A DNA stretch of 55,386 bases from Abiotrophia sp965245735 (GCA_965245735.1 CBDFAX010000011.1:1-55386), one strand, 5' to 3'. Shown: positions 41,396 to 50,435, counted from the stretch's first letter. The notes: a model not told the origin generated them from the sequence alone. Program-made: numbers and translations.

Positions 41396-42286
41396 TTAGG
41401 CTTTGGCTTTCATGACCCAATGCTGGTCTTGTGCTTGCACCCAGTCATGAGGCGCCTCTAATTCAGCTTGACTTGGCTGATAGACAATCCGTTGACGCTG
41501 ACGGTCCTGATCTGGATCTGGCAAGGGAATAGCTGACAGTAGGCTCTGAGTATAAGGATGTAACGGTTGCTCATAGAGCGCTTCAGCAGATGCTAATTCC
41601 ACCATACGACCTCGATACATCATGCCAATACGGTCACTAAAGTATTTAACCATGGCCAAGTTATGGGCGATAAAGAGATAGGTCAAGCCTCGCTCTTCTT
41701 GCAAGCCTTGCAATAGGTTAATAATTTGGGCTTGAATGGAGACATCCAAGGCTGAGATAGGTTCATCACAGACAATAAACTTAGGTTCAACCGCCAAGGC
41801 ACGCGCAATCCCAATCCGTTGGCGTTGGCCGCCCGAAAATTCATGTGGATAGCGCAAAGCATGCTCAGGTGACAAACCGACTGAAGCCAGAAGCTCGGCC
41901 ACTTTGGCATCCCGCTCTGACTTGGAGGCTACCAAGCCATGGACTTCCATACCTTCAGCTACAATATCTTGGACCTTCATACGAGGATTTAAGGAAGCAT
42001 AAGGATCTTGGAAAATCATTTGGACGTCCTTGTTATAATCCAGTCGCTCTCCCTTTGACAAGTCACTTAAAGCCTTCCCCTGATAGAGAATCTGGCCATC
42101 CGTTGGCTGATAGAGGTTGACAATGGCACGGCCAATGGTTGATTTACCACTACCCGATTCCCCGACTAAACCAAAGGTCTCCCCCGCCTGCACGGTGAAG
42201 CTAACATCGTCTACGGCCTTAACGACCGTATGGTCCTGATGGTAATACTGTTTGAGGTTGCGCACTTCAATTAGAGCTTGTGTCAT
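41396..42286 (-). CDS. oppF: Oligopeptide ABC transporter ATP-binding protein OppF
   Basis: 296 aa from ATG 42286 (AAGGAGG about 9 nt before; frame open to 42322). Walker A VGESGSGKSTIG, signature FSGGQRQRIGIAR, Walker B FIVCDEPISALD, and the C-terminal oligopeptide-transporter segment (PLHPYTQSLLSAIPLPDP). Works with OppD to power peptide import. Overlaps the oppD end by 20 bp. Confidence 0.95.
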   Translation of the reverse strand: MTQALIEVRNLKQYYHQDHTVVKAVDDVSFTVQAGETFGLVGESGSGKSTIGRAIVNLYQPTDGQILYQGKALSDLSKGERLDYNKDVQMIFQDPYASLNPRMKVQDIVAEGMEVHGLVASKSERDAKVAELLASVGLSPEHALRYPHEFSGGQRQRIGIARALAVEPKFIVCDEPISALDVSIQAQIINLLQGLQEERGLTYLFIAHNLAMVKYFSDRIGMMYRGRMVELASAEALYEQPLHPYTQSLLSAIPLPDPDQDRQRQRIVYQPSQAELEAPHDWVQAQDQHWVMKAKA

Positions 42287-43328
42287 GCGATTCAGCCTCC
42301 TTCTTAGCTTGATAATAGGCATAACGTTCTTGAATGCTAGCCGGTGGCGTCACTTTAGGTGCCTCTGGATGCAAAAGCCAAGTCGCAGCATAGTGACCCG
42401 GATTAACCTCAAACATTGGAGGCTGCACCTCAAAATCAATGTCCAGGGCATACTCATTACGGCAGGCAAAGGCATCACCCTTTGGTGGATTAAGCAAGTT
42501 AGGCGGAGTTCCCGGAATAGCATATAGTGGACCTGACGAGGTCAAGGTCGGCGTCGCTGACAAAAGCCCCCAGGTGTAAGGATGTTGTGGATTATAGTAA
42601 ACTTCATCCACAGGCCCAATTTCTACCAGTCGGCCTGCATACATCACCGCCACACGGTCTGCAATATTGGCTACCACACCTAAATCGTGGGTAATGAAGA
42701 TAATGGCCATGCCCTTCTGACGCTGAATATCCTGCAAGAGCTCAATAATTTGTGCTTGAACTGTAACGTCTAAGGCGGTCGTTGGTTCATCGGCAATCAA
42801 GATTTCTGGGTCCCCTGCCAAGGCGATGGCAATGACAATCCGTTGGCGTTGACCACCTGAGAATTGACTTGGGTAATCCTTCAGGCGTTGCTCAGGGTCC
42901 TTAATCCCGCAGAGGCTGAGCAAGTTGCAGGCTTCCGCGACCGCTTCTGTGCGCGAAAACTTGCGATGTTTGATGATGACTTCCACCAATTGACGTCCAA
43001 TGGTTAGGGTTGGGTTAAGCGACGTCATGGGATCCTGGAAAATCATGGCAATTTGCGAGCCACGGATTTTCTCCATTTGCTTATCGCTTAAGTTGCGGAG
43101 GTCTTGACCCATAAAATCAATCTTACCCTCGTTAATGGTGGCATTCTGGCTCAATAGGCGCATAATGGCACGGGAGGTCACCGTTTTACCAGAACCTGAT
43201 TCCCCTACAATGGCTAAAGTTTCACCTTTGTGTAGCTGGAAGTCCACACCTCGAATGGCTTGGACAGTCCCCGCATAAGTTTTGAATTGAACCTGTAAAT
43301 TCTCGATGCTTAAGACACGTTCTGTCAT
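42267..43328 (-). CDS. oppD: Oligopeptide ABC transporter ATP-binding protein OppD
   Basis: 353 aa. Walker A GESGSGKTVTSRA, signature FSGGQRQRIVIA, Walker B ILIADEPTTALD, and the C-terminal YNPQHPYTWGLLSATPTL and CxN region typical of OppD/DppD. Cys residues for the Fe-S site found in some OppD are reduced to one (FACRNEY). Good AGGTGA site upstream. Confidence 0.95.
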   Translation of the reverse strand: MTERVLSIENLQVQFKTYAGTVQAIRGVDFQLHKGETLAIVGESGSGKTVTSRAIMRLLSQNATINEGKIDFMGQDLRNLSDKQMEKIRGSQIAMIFQDPMTSLNPTLTIGRQLVEVIIKHRKFSRTEAVAEACNLLSLCGIKDPEQRLKDYPSQFSGGQRQRIVIAIALAGDPEILIADEPTTALDVTVQAQIIELLQDIQRQKGMAIIFITHDLGVVANIADRVAVMYAGRLVEIGPVDEVYYNPQHPYTWGLLSATPTLTSSGPLYAIPGTPPNLLNPPKGDAFACRNEYALDIDFEVQPPMFEVNPGHYAATWLLHPEAPKVTPPASIQERYAYYQAKKEAESHDTSSN

Positions 43329-43336
43329 AAAGTCAC

Positions 43337-44407
43337 CTACTCTTTCATTTTAGGGTCGAAGGCGTCACGCAGACCGTCAGCCAGAAGGTTGAAGGCTAGC
43401 ATTAGAATTGAAATGACACCCGCTGGATACCACATTAAGTGTGGCAAGAAACGGAAGGTCTTGTAACCATCATTAATTAAGGTCCCCAGACTAGCTGCTG
43501 GCGCCGGAATCCCAATCCCAATGAAGCTTAGGAAGGCTTCGAAGAAGATAGCTGCCGGCAAGGCAAACATAACTTGAACAATAATCAAGCCTAGCATATT
43601 AGGCAAAATGTGGCGGAACATAATTTTAAGGGTTGATTGCCCCAGCACACGAGCTGCCAACACATATTCTTGTTGCTTAATACGAATCGTTTGAGCCCGC
43701 ACCACACGAGACATGGAAATCCAGCTGGTCAAGGCAATGGTGATAATAATGGACACAATCCCTGGTTGGAGCACTAAGAGCATGAGAATGACGATGACTA
43801 GGTTAGGAATCCCTGATAGGATTTCTAAAATCCGTTGCATGAGGGTATCGATTTTGCCCCCAAACCAACCAGAAACCAAGCCATAAATGACACCAAATAC
43901 TAGGTTAATGGCTGCTGCTACAAAGGCAATCAAGAGGGAAATGCGCGTCCCGTAAAGGATACGCGAAAGCAAGTCACGTCCTAGGGCGTCAGTTCCTAAA
44001 TAATAGTAGGTACCTGCCGGTACTTTGGCGGCAGCATAGCGGTCAACTAAGTTGCCCGCCCGGTTGGCCCCATAGCCATTAAACCAGGATAAACCTTCTA
44101 GTCCTGGAATCTTAGGTGGCAAATTGGCATAAGATGGATTCTGAGCCGTTGGTGAGTAAGGCGCAATCCAAGGAGCCAGAATGGCCAAGATAATAAAGGC
44201 CAGAATAATAATCAAGGAAATCATAGCCGCCTTATTGCGTCGCAAACGGCGCCAGGAATCCTGCCAGAAACTCAAGGCTGGCACATCACTCATGGCATCT
44301 TGGCGACCACAGTCACGCTTAGCCAGTTGCAGTTTTTGAGCGGTTAGATCCCCTGCTTGAGCTAGTAAAGCCTCATTATAGGAAGACTTAGCTAATTCAT
44401 GTTGCAT
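43337..44407 (-). CDS. oppC: Oligopeptide ABC transporter permease OppC
   Basis: 356 aa from ATG 44407; GGAGG 8 nt before it overlaps the end of oppB (frame open to a GTG at 44416). Cytosolic N-terminal tail of about 60 residues, six membrane helices, OppC insert (GYGANRAGNLVDRYAAAKVPAGTYYYLGTD in part, about 115-145) and the EAA loop EYVLAARVLGQSTLKIMFRHILPN. Confidence 0.94.
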   Translation of the reverse strand: MQHELAKSSYNEALLAQAGDLTAQKLQLAKRDCGRQDAMSDVPALSFWQDSWRRLRRNKAAMISLIIILAFIILAILAPWIAPYSPTAQNPSYANLPPKIPGLEGLSWFNGYGANRAGNLVDRYAAAKVPAGTYYYLGTDALGRDLLSRILYGTRISLLIAFVAAAINLVFGVIYGLVSGWFGGKIDTLMQRILEILSGIPNLVIVILMLLVLQPGIVSIIITIALTSWISMSRVVRAQTIRIKQQEYVLAARVLGQSTLKIMFRHILPNMLGLIIVQVMFALPAAIFFEAFLSFIGIGIPAPAASLGTLINDGYKTFRFLPHLMWYPAGVISILMLAFNLLADGLRDAFDPKMKE

Positions 44408-44408
44408 C

Positions 44409-45347
44409 TTAGGCACCTCCGGTCAGACGGAGTCGTGGATCAATTAACCCATTGACTATGTCAGAAATTAAAATCATGACCACTAACAAGGTGGAATAGA
44501 GAATGGTAACCCCCATAATGGTTGGGAAGTCGTTCACCATAATCGACTTGGTGAATTGTTCACCGATACCTGGAATGGAGAAGATATTTTCCACTACCAA
44601 GGAACCTGTCATCAAGCCAGCAGTCATAGGCCCAATAATAGATAGGAGTGGGATGATAGCATTGCGTAAGGCATGGCGCATCACCACATAGAAGCGGCTG
44701 AAGCCTTTGGCCCGAGCCAGTTCAATATAATCCGCATTGAGGACTTCAATCATCTCCGTCCGGACAAAACGGGCCGCATCCGCCATCGGTGACAGGGACA
44801 AGGCAATGGTTGGTAAGACGGTTGAGGCAAAGCCATCACGCCAGAAGGCAATCGGGAACCAAGCTAAGACCACGGCAAAGAGAAATTGCAAGACAACGGC
44901 GAAGACAAAGCTTGGGACTGAACGGCCCGCAATGGCAAAGACCGAGGTAAAACGGTCAATCCAGGTATTCTGGTAGACTGCCGAAATGACACCTAGGAAA
45001 GTCCCCAGCACAGTCCCCAGCAACATAGCCTGTAAGCCTAATTGCATAGAAGGACCCGCCCGGTCAATAATAAGCTGAGAAACAGGCGTATTGTTAAATT
45101 GGAAGGACACCCCTAGGTCTCCCTTGAGAATATTGAGCAAGTAACGCCCATATTGAACCCAAATTGGCTGGTCCAGGCCGTACTTAGCGTTGAGGGTTTG
45201 AATTTGGGCAGCAGTCAACTGATCTTCATTGGAAAATGGCGTCCCTGGCAGGAGTTTCATCAAGAAGAAAGTGACAGTTACAATAATAAAAAGCGTCAAG
45301 AGCATGTAGGCTAGGCGCTTGACCATATAACGAATAAAGGCTTTCAT
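44409..45347 (-). CDS. oppB: Oligopeptide ABC transporter permease OppB
   Basis: 312 aa, six helices. FLMKLLPGTPFSNEDQLT near 29-46 and the loop DYIELARAKGFSRFYVVMRHALRN are diagnostic of OppB/DppB. First gene of oppB-C-D-F; no oppA binding-protein gene lies upstream (yajC and tgt instead), so the receptor is encoded elsewhere. Confidence 0.94.
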   Translation of the reverse strand: MKAFIRYMVKRLAYMLLTLFIIVTVTFFLMKLLPGTPFSNEDQLTAAQIQTLNAKYGLDQPIWVQYGRYLLNILKGDLGVSFQFNNTPVSQLIIDRAGPSMQLGLQAMLLGTVLGTFLGVISAVYQNTWIDRFTSVFAIAGRSVPSFVFAVVLQFLFAVVLAWFPIAFWRDGFASTVLPTIALSLSPMADAARFVRTEMIEVLNADYIELARAKGFSRFYVVMRHALRNAIIPLLSIIGPMTAGLMTGSLVVENIFSIPGIGEQFTKSIMVNDFPTIMGVTILYSTLLVVMILISDIVNGLIDPRLRLTGGA

Positions 45348-45401
45348 AGGTCACATCCTTTGTCCCCTTGATTGGTGTCTTAGGGGTCTAGTATCTCTTA
45401 T

Positions 45402-45407
45402 ATTATA
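45402..45407 (-). promoter_or_regulatory. -10 element of the opp operon
   Basis: Minus-strand GGCTATAATA with no clear -35 box at 17-18 bp; about 55 bp before oppB. The rest of the 285-bp gap between oppB and yajC shows no ORF. Confidence 0.4.
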
Positions 45408-45593
45408 GCCTATCTGCCCCCTTTGGCTCTAGTCACTTGCTCTAAAAAATCAAAATTCCATTTGAATGTTGTCCTTTGGCTTAGGAAAAACCTGCAAAAT
45501 CCTTATTCTACTGGGCTTTTTGTCTTGTTGATAAAGTCAGCAAAAAGACGAACATTCTAGTCACTTCTCCCCTACCTTCCTTATGATAGGCAC

Positions 45594-45621
45594 AAAAAAA
45601 GCTGAGACAGAGTCTCAGCTT
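45594..45621 (-). terminator. Terminator of tgt-yajC
   Basis: Perfect 10-bp stem AAGCTGAGAC (45599-45608) / GTCTCAGCTT (45612-45621), loop AGA, then a run of seven T on minus; 12 bp past the yajC stop. Confidence 0.9.
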
Positions 45622-45632
45622 GAGCCTAGGAC

Positions 45633-45959
45633 TTAGGCTTCTTCATTGCTTACTTCTTCTTTTGGTTCTAAGTCAGCTACTGAAGGACGTACGCGTTCGC
45701 CTTGTTTAACAGTGGCAACAGCGCTTAGTTCGTAGGTTAAGTAGATGCCTTCGCAGTCTAAGACAACCAGACGGTTAGCCAAGTCGACTTCTTCAACAAC
45801 CCCGTGTAAGCCACCGATGGTTACAACAGCATCCCCTTTTTTGAGGGCCTGCAACATTTGTTGCTTTTCTTGCGCTTGGCGTTGTTGTGGGCGAATCATG
45901 AAGAAGTACATAACCCCCATGATTAAGACAAAGGGTAATACACTAACTAGTAAATCCAT
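45633..45959 (-). CDS. yajC: Preprotein translocase subunit YajC
   Basis: Small accessory membrane protein of the Sec translocon, 108 aa. One N-terminal helix (about 5-22) followed by FMIRPQQRQAQEKQQML, then the conserved GDAVVTIGGLHGVVEEV beta segment and an acidic tail. The tgt-yajC order is widely conserved. AAGGAG before ATG 45959. Confidence 0.95.
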   Translation of the reverse strand: MDLLVSVLPFVLIMGVMYFFMIRPQQRQAQEKQQMLQALKKGDAVVTIGGLHGVVEEVDLANRLVVLDCEGIYLTYELSAVATVKQGERVRPSVADLEPKEEVSNEEA

Positions 45960-46027
45960 TTTGTCACTCCTTATTGTGTTCTATAATCTATACTTTATCA
46001 GACTCTGCTATAAATTGCTAGCAGTTT

Positions 46028-47173
46028 CTAGAAATTACGCGCATTGGCCTTGCTATAACCGTATTCTTCGAAGAAGGCTTGGCGGAAGTCTAAGAGAGAG
46101 TCATTTTCAATGTGGTAGCGAACTTGCTTCATGAGATTGAGCAAGAAGTGGACGTTATGAATAGAAGCCAGACGCAGGCCAAAAATCTCGTCACACTTAA
46201 TCAAGTGGCGAATGTAAGCCCGGCTGTAGTGCTTGCAGGTGTAGCAATCGCACTTTTCATCGATTGGACGGAAGTCGCGAGCATACTGGGCATTCTTGAC
46301 TACCAGACGTCCTTGGCTTGTCATACAGGTCCCATTGCGGGCAATCCGTGTGGCCAAGACACAGTCAAACATATCCACCCCACGAATGACTCCATCAATC
46401 AGCGAGTCAGGTGAACCAACCCCCATCAGATAACGTGGCTTGTGCTTAGGCATGACAGGCGTCAAATAATCCAGGACTTCATTCATCTCTTCCTTAGATT
46501 CCCCAACTGACAGGCCTCCAATCGAATAACCTGGGAAGTCCATGGCAATCATATCTTGAGCATGGGCTAGGCGTAAATCCTTGTAGCCTGCCCCTTGTAA
46601 GATGCCAAAGAGGGCTTGATCCTGTGGACGTTGGTGGGCCCGTAAGCCTCGCTCAGCCCAACGCGTCGTCCGCTCGATTGAGCGTTTGACATAGTCATAA
46701 GATTGGTCAAAAGGGGGACACTCGTCAAAACTCATGATAATGTCGGCACCTAATTGGTTTTCAATGTGAATGGCCTTTTCAGGCGACAGGAAGAGTTTCT
46801 CTCCATTAATGTGGTTGCGGAAGTGGACCCCTTCCTCAGTGATTTTACGCATGTCGCTGAGAGAGAAGACTTGGAAACCGCCCGAGTCAGTCAGAATCCC
46901 CTTGTCCCAGTTCATAAATTTATGTAAGCCACCGGCTTCCGCTACCAAGTCTTCACCTGGTCGTAACCAGAGGTGGTAGGTGTTGGCTAGGACAACGTCT
47001 GCCCCCATCTCCTTGAGTTCTTCAGGCGACAGGCCCTTGATGGTTGCCAAGGTACCGACCGGCATATACATGGGGGTCGGGAAGGATCCATGCGGGGTAT
47101 GTAAGATTCCCAGGCGGGCGCCAGTATGTTTTTCTTCTTTGATGAGTTCATACCAGACTGCTGGTTTGGTCAT
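46028..47173 (-). CDS. tgt: Queuine tRNA-ribosyltransferase
   Basis: Exchanges guanine-34 of GUN-anticodon tRNAs for preQ1 on the queuosine path. 381 aa TIM barrel; DSGGFQVFSL (about 95-104) holds the general acid Asp, the nucleophilic Asp is in RGVDMFDCVLATR, and the zinc site is CDCYTCKHYSRAYIRHL near 309-325. Own extended -10 promoter. Confidence 0.97.
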   Translation of the reverse strand: MTKPAVWYELIKEEKHTGARLGILHTPHGSFPTPMYMPVGTLATIKGLSPEELKEMGADVVLANTYHLWLRPGEDLVAEAGGLHKFMNWDKGILTDSGGFQVFSLSDMRKITEEGVHFRNHINGEKLFLSPEKAIHIENQLGADIIMSFDECPPFDQSYDYVKRSIERTTRWAERGLRAHQRPQDQALFGILQGAGYKDLRLAHAQDMIAMDFPGYSIGGLSVGESKEEMNEVLDYLTPVMPKHKPRYLMGVGSPDSLIDGVIRGVDMFDCVLATRIARNGTCMTSQGRLVVKNAQYARDFRPIDEKCDCYTCKHYSRAYIRHLIKCDEIFGLRLASIHNVHFLLNLMKQVRYHIENDSLLDFRQAFFEEYGYSKANARNF

Positions 47174-47207
47174 GTCATCGACTCCTTTATCTGTTCAGTG
47201 CTCTCCC

Positions 47208-47216
47208 ATTATAGCA
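47208..47216 (-). promoter_or_regulatory. Extended -10 promoter of tgt-yajC
   Basis: Minus-strand TGCTATAAT, 35 bp before the tgt start; no good -35 box. Confidence 0.55.
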
Positions 47217-47261
47217 AACTTTGCCAGTCAAAACCACCACTTTTGCCGCAGTCGGACTAGA

Positions 47262-47291
47262 CAAAAAGCAGCGAGACCTAGGCCTCGCCGC
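47262..47291 (-). terminator. Terminator of the RclA-like gene
   Basis: GC-rich stem 47268-47278 / 47281-47291 (11 bp including G-U pairs), TTTTT on the minus strand, 7 bp past the stop. Confidence 0.75.
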
Positions 47292-47297
47292 TCACGC

Positions 47298-48629
47298 TTA
47301 TTTTGGTTGTTTTAAGACATCGTTCAAGGCTTCCGAAATGGTTGGATGAGTGAAGAGGAAGTCGCGAATTTCAGTGTAAGGCACCTTGGTCTTGATAGCT
47401 AATGCCAAGAAGTTAATGACTTCTGGTGACATAACCCCATAGTGAGTGGCACCCAGAATGGTTTGATCCGCCTTGTTGACAATAATCTTGAAGCTACCGC
47501 GGTCATTGCCGATGACTTTGGCCTTAGGCACAGCCGCCATTGGTAAGCCGAAGACTAAGACCTCATGACCTGCTTCCACAGCTTGCGCTTCCGTCAAGCC
47601 CACATGTGATAATGGGGTTTGAAGGAAGACGGTGTAAGGAATCAGATTACGGTCAGACACCTTGCGAGACTTGTCGCCCCAGAGTTGGTCTTTGACAATG
47701 CGGAAATCATCTAGAGATACATAGGTGAATTGTGGCCCACCTTTGACATCACCCAAAGCGTAAACGCCAGGAACTGCTGTTTCTAAGTGCTCGTTCACTA
47801 CCACTGCACCTTGAGCATCCAATTCAATATCCGTATTTTCTAAGCCTAATTGCGCGGTATTTGGACGGCGACCAGCCGCCACCAAGATGGCATCAGCTTC
47901 TAGGCGTTGACTTTGCCCTTGGTAGCTATAGGTCACAGTCCCGCCCTCAAAGGCCAAATCTTGAATGCCTAAGTAGAAGGTCAAACCAGCAGCTTCCATA
48001 TCTGCCTTAATTTGAGCGGCGATTTCTGGTTCTTCACGTGGCATAAAGCGGTCAAAGATATCCAAGACGGTCACTTCAGAACCGAAGGTCCGGAACATAT
48101 CGGCCATTTCCAAACCGATATAACCTGCCCCTACCACAACTAAACGTTTTGGCAACTTTTGTAAATCCAAGGCTTCTGTTGAAGTTAAGACAAAATCATT
48201 GCCTTCCAAGCCAGGAATAGCTGGTAAGGCAGTCTTAGCCCCAGTATTAATGAAGATGCGGTCCCCTGTTACTTGACGGGTTTGACCGTCAGTTAAGGTG
48301 ACTTCAAGGCTGCGGTTGCCGGTAAAGCGAGCCCAACCAGTCCAAACTTCGGCACTCGCTTCATCTGCAATCATGTGATAGTTTTTGTCATTTAAGGCAG
48401 CAATTAACTTAGCCTTACGAGCAGCCGCTGCTTCGAAGTCTAAGCCTTGGCCTGCTGCTTCAATCAAGGTCTTAGATGGAATACAGCCGATGTTGATACA
48501 GGTCCCCCCGTACATCTTAGGAGAAGCTTCAATTAAGAGCACTTGCTCTTGACGACCAGCCAAGGTTTTAGCTAGGGTTTTGCCCCCTTTACCAAAGCCA
48601 ATCACGATATTTTGATAATGTTGTGTCAT
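47298..48629 (-). CDS. RclA/Har-like pyridine nucleotide-disulfide oxidoreductase
   Basis: 443-aa FAD/NAD(P)H flavoprotein. FAD loop IVIGFGKGGKTLA (8-20), redox disulfide YGGTCINIGCIPSKTL (Cys44, Cys49), second nucleotide loop VVVGAGYIGLEMADM, C-terminal FTHPTISEALND with the His-Glu pair. The GFGKGGKTLA/MYGGTCINIGC combination is that of E. coli RclA and the streptococcal hypothiocyanous acid reductase, rather than lipoamide dehydrogenase (one is already in the pdh operon), glutathione or mercuric reductase (no N-terminal metal domain or C-terminal Cys pair). A role against hypohalous oxidants is inferred. Monocistronic. Confidence 0.8.
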   Translation of the reverse strand: MTQHYQNIVIGFGKGGKTLAKTLAGRQEQVLLIEASPKMYGGTCINIGCIPSKTLIEAAGQGLDFEAAAARKAKLIAALNDKNYHMIADEASAEVWTGWARFTGNRSLEVTLTDGQTRQVTGDRIFINTGAKTALPAIPGLEGNDFVLTSTEALDLQKLPKRLVVVGAGYIGLEMADMFRTFGSEVTVLDIFDRFMPREEPEIAAQIKADMEAAGLTFYLGIQDLAFEGGTVTYSYQGQSQRLEADAILVAAGRRPNTAQLGLENTDIELDAQGAVVVNEHLETAVPGVYALGDVKGGPQFTYVSLDDFRIVKDQLWGDKSRKVSDRNLIPYTVFLQTPLSHVGLTEAQAVEAGHEVLVFGLPMAAVPKAKVIGNDRGSFKIIVNKADQTILGATHYGVMSPEVINFLALAIKTKVPYTEIRDFLFTHPTISEALNDVLKQPK

Positions 48630-48651
48630 GTTAATCCCTCATTTCATTCTT

Positions 48652-48681
48652 GCTATAATCCTAGTTTAGCCTCCTTGCCAA
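48652..48681 (-). promoter_or_regulatory. Candidate promoter of the RclA-like gene
   Basis: Minus-strand TTGGCA (48676-48681), 18 bp, TATAGC (48652-48657). Confidence 0.4.
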
Positions 48682-48709
48682 GAAAAAACAATTAGGTACT
48701 TTTTGGTAA

Positions 48710-49981
48710 CTAGTGACCCCCAATCAAATCCGCCCGTTGGATCGCCGTAGCCCCCGGCAAAAGACTACTAGCTCGGACTAAACTGCCATAGCCATAGCGC
48801 TCCCTAACAGCATCCACCACACGTTCTGCCCTTTCTTCTTGGGCAGACTGTTCCGGGTCTTGGAAGAGAGAGAGCTGGGTTGGACCGGCTACCTGCAAGT
48901 GACTGACGGTCAGATGCAGGCTCTTAACAGGTAGGCGGAAATAGTGACGCTTGAGCAAGGTCTGGCTGTGGGCCATGAGTTGCTTGCTACTGGAGGTCAA
49001 TTCAAAGGTCATTTGCCCACCCGAACGCTTGGGGATGATGTCCTTGCCATAGCCTATACCCAAGCCTAAACACGATGTCATCCGCCCTTCTCGTCGCAGA
49101 CGACTCGCTAGGTTATCCGCCATTTCCCGAACCACCAAGGCAACTTGCCTATAGTCCAGATAGTTCCTTTCCAAAATCTGGGAAGCACTATAGACCTGGC
49201 TCTGAGGACTATAGGCCTCACCTATGACACTGGCATCTAAACCATTGGCGTGATAATAGAGTTCTGCCCCCTTGACCCCAAAGCGGGCCTTGAGTTTGCC
49301 CAAATCAGCATGAGCCAAATCCCTTACGGTATAAATGCCCATGGCCTCTAGCGCCGTCTGAGTGCGACGACCAATCCCCCAGAAATCACTGAGCTTTTCA
49401 ATCTTCCAGACAGTCTCTGGGATCCTAGCGTAGGACCAATAAGCTAGATAAGGCGGTCGGTACTTGGCCACATTATCCAAACAAAGCTTGGCCAGTAGCA
49501 GATTGTCTCCTATGCCCACACAGGTCGGTAGGCCATAGCGCTTGTAAATTTCATGCTGAATCTGCCAGGCAATTTGATAATTGGAACCAAAGAGTGCGTG
49601 ACTGCGCCCTACATCCAGAAAAGCCTCGTCAATCGAATAAACATGCAAATCCTCCCAAGCCACATACTGGAGGAAAATTCGGTTGATATCATGGTTACGC
49701 TGAACATAAAGATTCATACGCGCCGGCGCCAAGACGATATCCGAATCCTGCTTAGGTAAATCATAAACCCGACTGCCGGTGCCGATGCCGTATTCTGCCT
49801 TCATACGAGGACTGCTAGCCAGGACCAAGCCTCCTTTGAGATGGGGCCTGGAGACCACGCAAAGCTTGGCCGTCAACGGGTCCAGTCCCCTTTCTACGCA
49901 TTCAATACTGGCGAAGAAAGACTTGCAGTCAATGCAGAGAATATCCTGTTTGGGGAAGAGGTCAGGGTCACGCTCAATCAT
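48710..49981 (-). CDS. Y-family DNA polymerase (UmuC/UvrX-like)
   Basis: Translesion polymerase, 423 aa from ATG 49981. Catalytic acids in ILCIDCKSFFASIECV (about 12-27) and YSIDEAFLDVG (about 117-127); helix-hairpin-helix region DFWGIGRRTQTALEAMG; C-terminal little-finger domain ending in a short variable tail. The frame is open to 50125, but the extra residues read through the yolD-like gene and lack family sequence. Start overlaps the yolD-like stop by 8 bp. This YolD-plus-polymerase pairing is typical of UvrX/YqjW types on Firmicute chromosomes, phages and plasmids. LexA box upstream. Confidence 0.92.
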   Translation of the reverse strand: MIERDPDLFPKQDILCIDCKSFFASIECVERGLDPLTAKLCVVSRPHLKGGLVLASSPRMKAEYGIGTGSRVYDLPKQDSDIVLAPARMNLYVQRNHDINRIFLQYVAWEDLHVYSIDEAFLDVGRSHALFGSNYQIAWQIQHEIYKRYGLPTCVGIGDNLLLAKLCLDNVAKYRPPYLAYWSYARIPETVWKIEKLSDFWGIGRRTQTALEAMGIYTVRDLAHADLGKLKARFGVKGAELYYHANGLDASVIGEAYSPQSQVYSASQILERNYLDYRQVALVVREMADNLASRLRREGRMTSCLGLGIGYGKDIIPKRSGGQMTFELTSSSKQLMAHSQTLLKRHYFRLPVKSLHLTVSHLQVAGPTQLSLFQDPEQSAQEERAERVVDAVRERYGYGSLVRASSLLPGATAIQRADLIGGH

Positions 49982-50330
49982 GGTCCCACCACTTGGTCGG
50001 CTCATAGACTTGGACGTGGCGGATGGTCTCATATTCAACCGGCGAGTTGTCGATGAGGACAAACTGGTCTGCCCGTCCGATGACCTGCCCCATATAGTAA
50101 GCATGGCGCTCTGCCACCTGCACATTAAGGGTCACCTTAACCCTCAGTCTTTCTTGAAAAGCCCGCTGGAGCTGGGCATCAATTTCGGACTCGGTCATGA
50201 TCTCTGGCGCCTGATAAGTCGCCAAAACCTCCTCTCGATTAGCCAGAACACTGGCCTTCAAATGAGGGCTGGAGAAAAAAGGCTGCCACTTCTTCATGCC
50301 GCGGTCATGATAATTTGTATTCATTGCCAT
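49974..50330 (-). CDS. YolD-like family protein
   Basis: 118 aa; start ATG 50330 after GAGGTGAATACA. Family features: DRGMKKWQPFFSSPHLK near the N-terminus and the C-terminal YYMGQVIGRADQFVLIDNSPVEYETIRHVQVYE-type beta segment (partly quoted: IRHVQVYEPTKWW). YolD proteins accompany Y-family polymerases and are suggested to play the part of UmuD; direct evidence is scarce. Cotranscribed with the polymerase from an SOS promoter. Confidence 0.85.
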   Translation of the reverse strand: MAMNTNYHDRGMKKWQPFFSSPHLKASVLANREEVLATYQAPEIMTESEIDAQLQRAFQERLRVKVTLNVQVAERHAYYMGQVIGRADQFVLIDNSPVEYETIRHVQVYEPTKWWDHD

Positions 50331-50348
50331 TGTATTCACCTCATCTTA

Positions 50349-50377
50349 AGTATACGAACGTATGTTCGTTTTGTCAA
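50349..50377 (-). promoter_or_regulatory. SOS promoter with LexA box
   Basis: Minus-strand TTGACA (50372-50377), 17 bp, TATACT (50349-50354), a consensus promoter. The spacer holds CGAACATACGTTCG (50355-50368), matching the Gram-positive LexA/DinR consensus CGAAC-N4-GTTC. LexA would block polymerase directly. Confidence 0.88.
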
Positions 50378-50397
50378 TGGGATTGCCCCCCTTGAAA

Positions 50398-50435
50398 TAG
50401 AAAAAGCCCCTTCCCTAAATCACGGGAAGAAGCTT
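50398..50435 (-). terminator. Terminator after the SGNH hydrolase gene
   Basis: 12-bp stem (50404-50415 / 50424-50435, two G-T pairs) and T run on minus, 17 bp past the stop; ends the multi-gene unit from the rhomboid gene onward. Confidence 0.75.

Noticed and set aside
48682..48709. Terminator after the Y-family polymerase gene
   Set aside because: T-rich on minus but no stable stem; no terminator could be supported there.
49982..50125. Longer N-terminus for the Y-family polymerase
   Set aside because: The extra 48 codons overlap the yolD-like gene in another frame and are unlike the family; ATG 49981 is the normal overlapping start.
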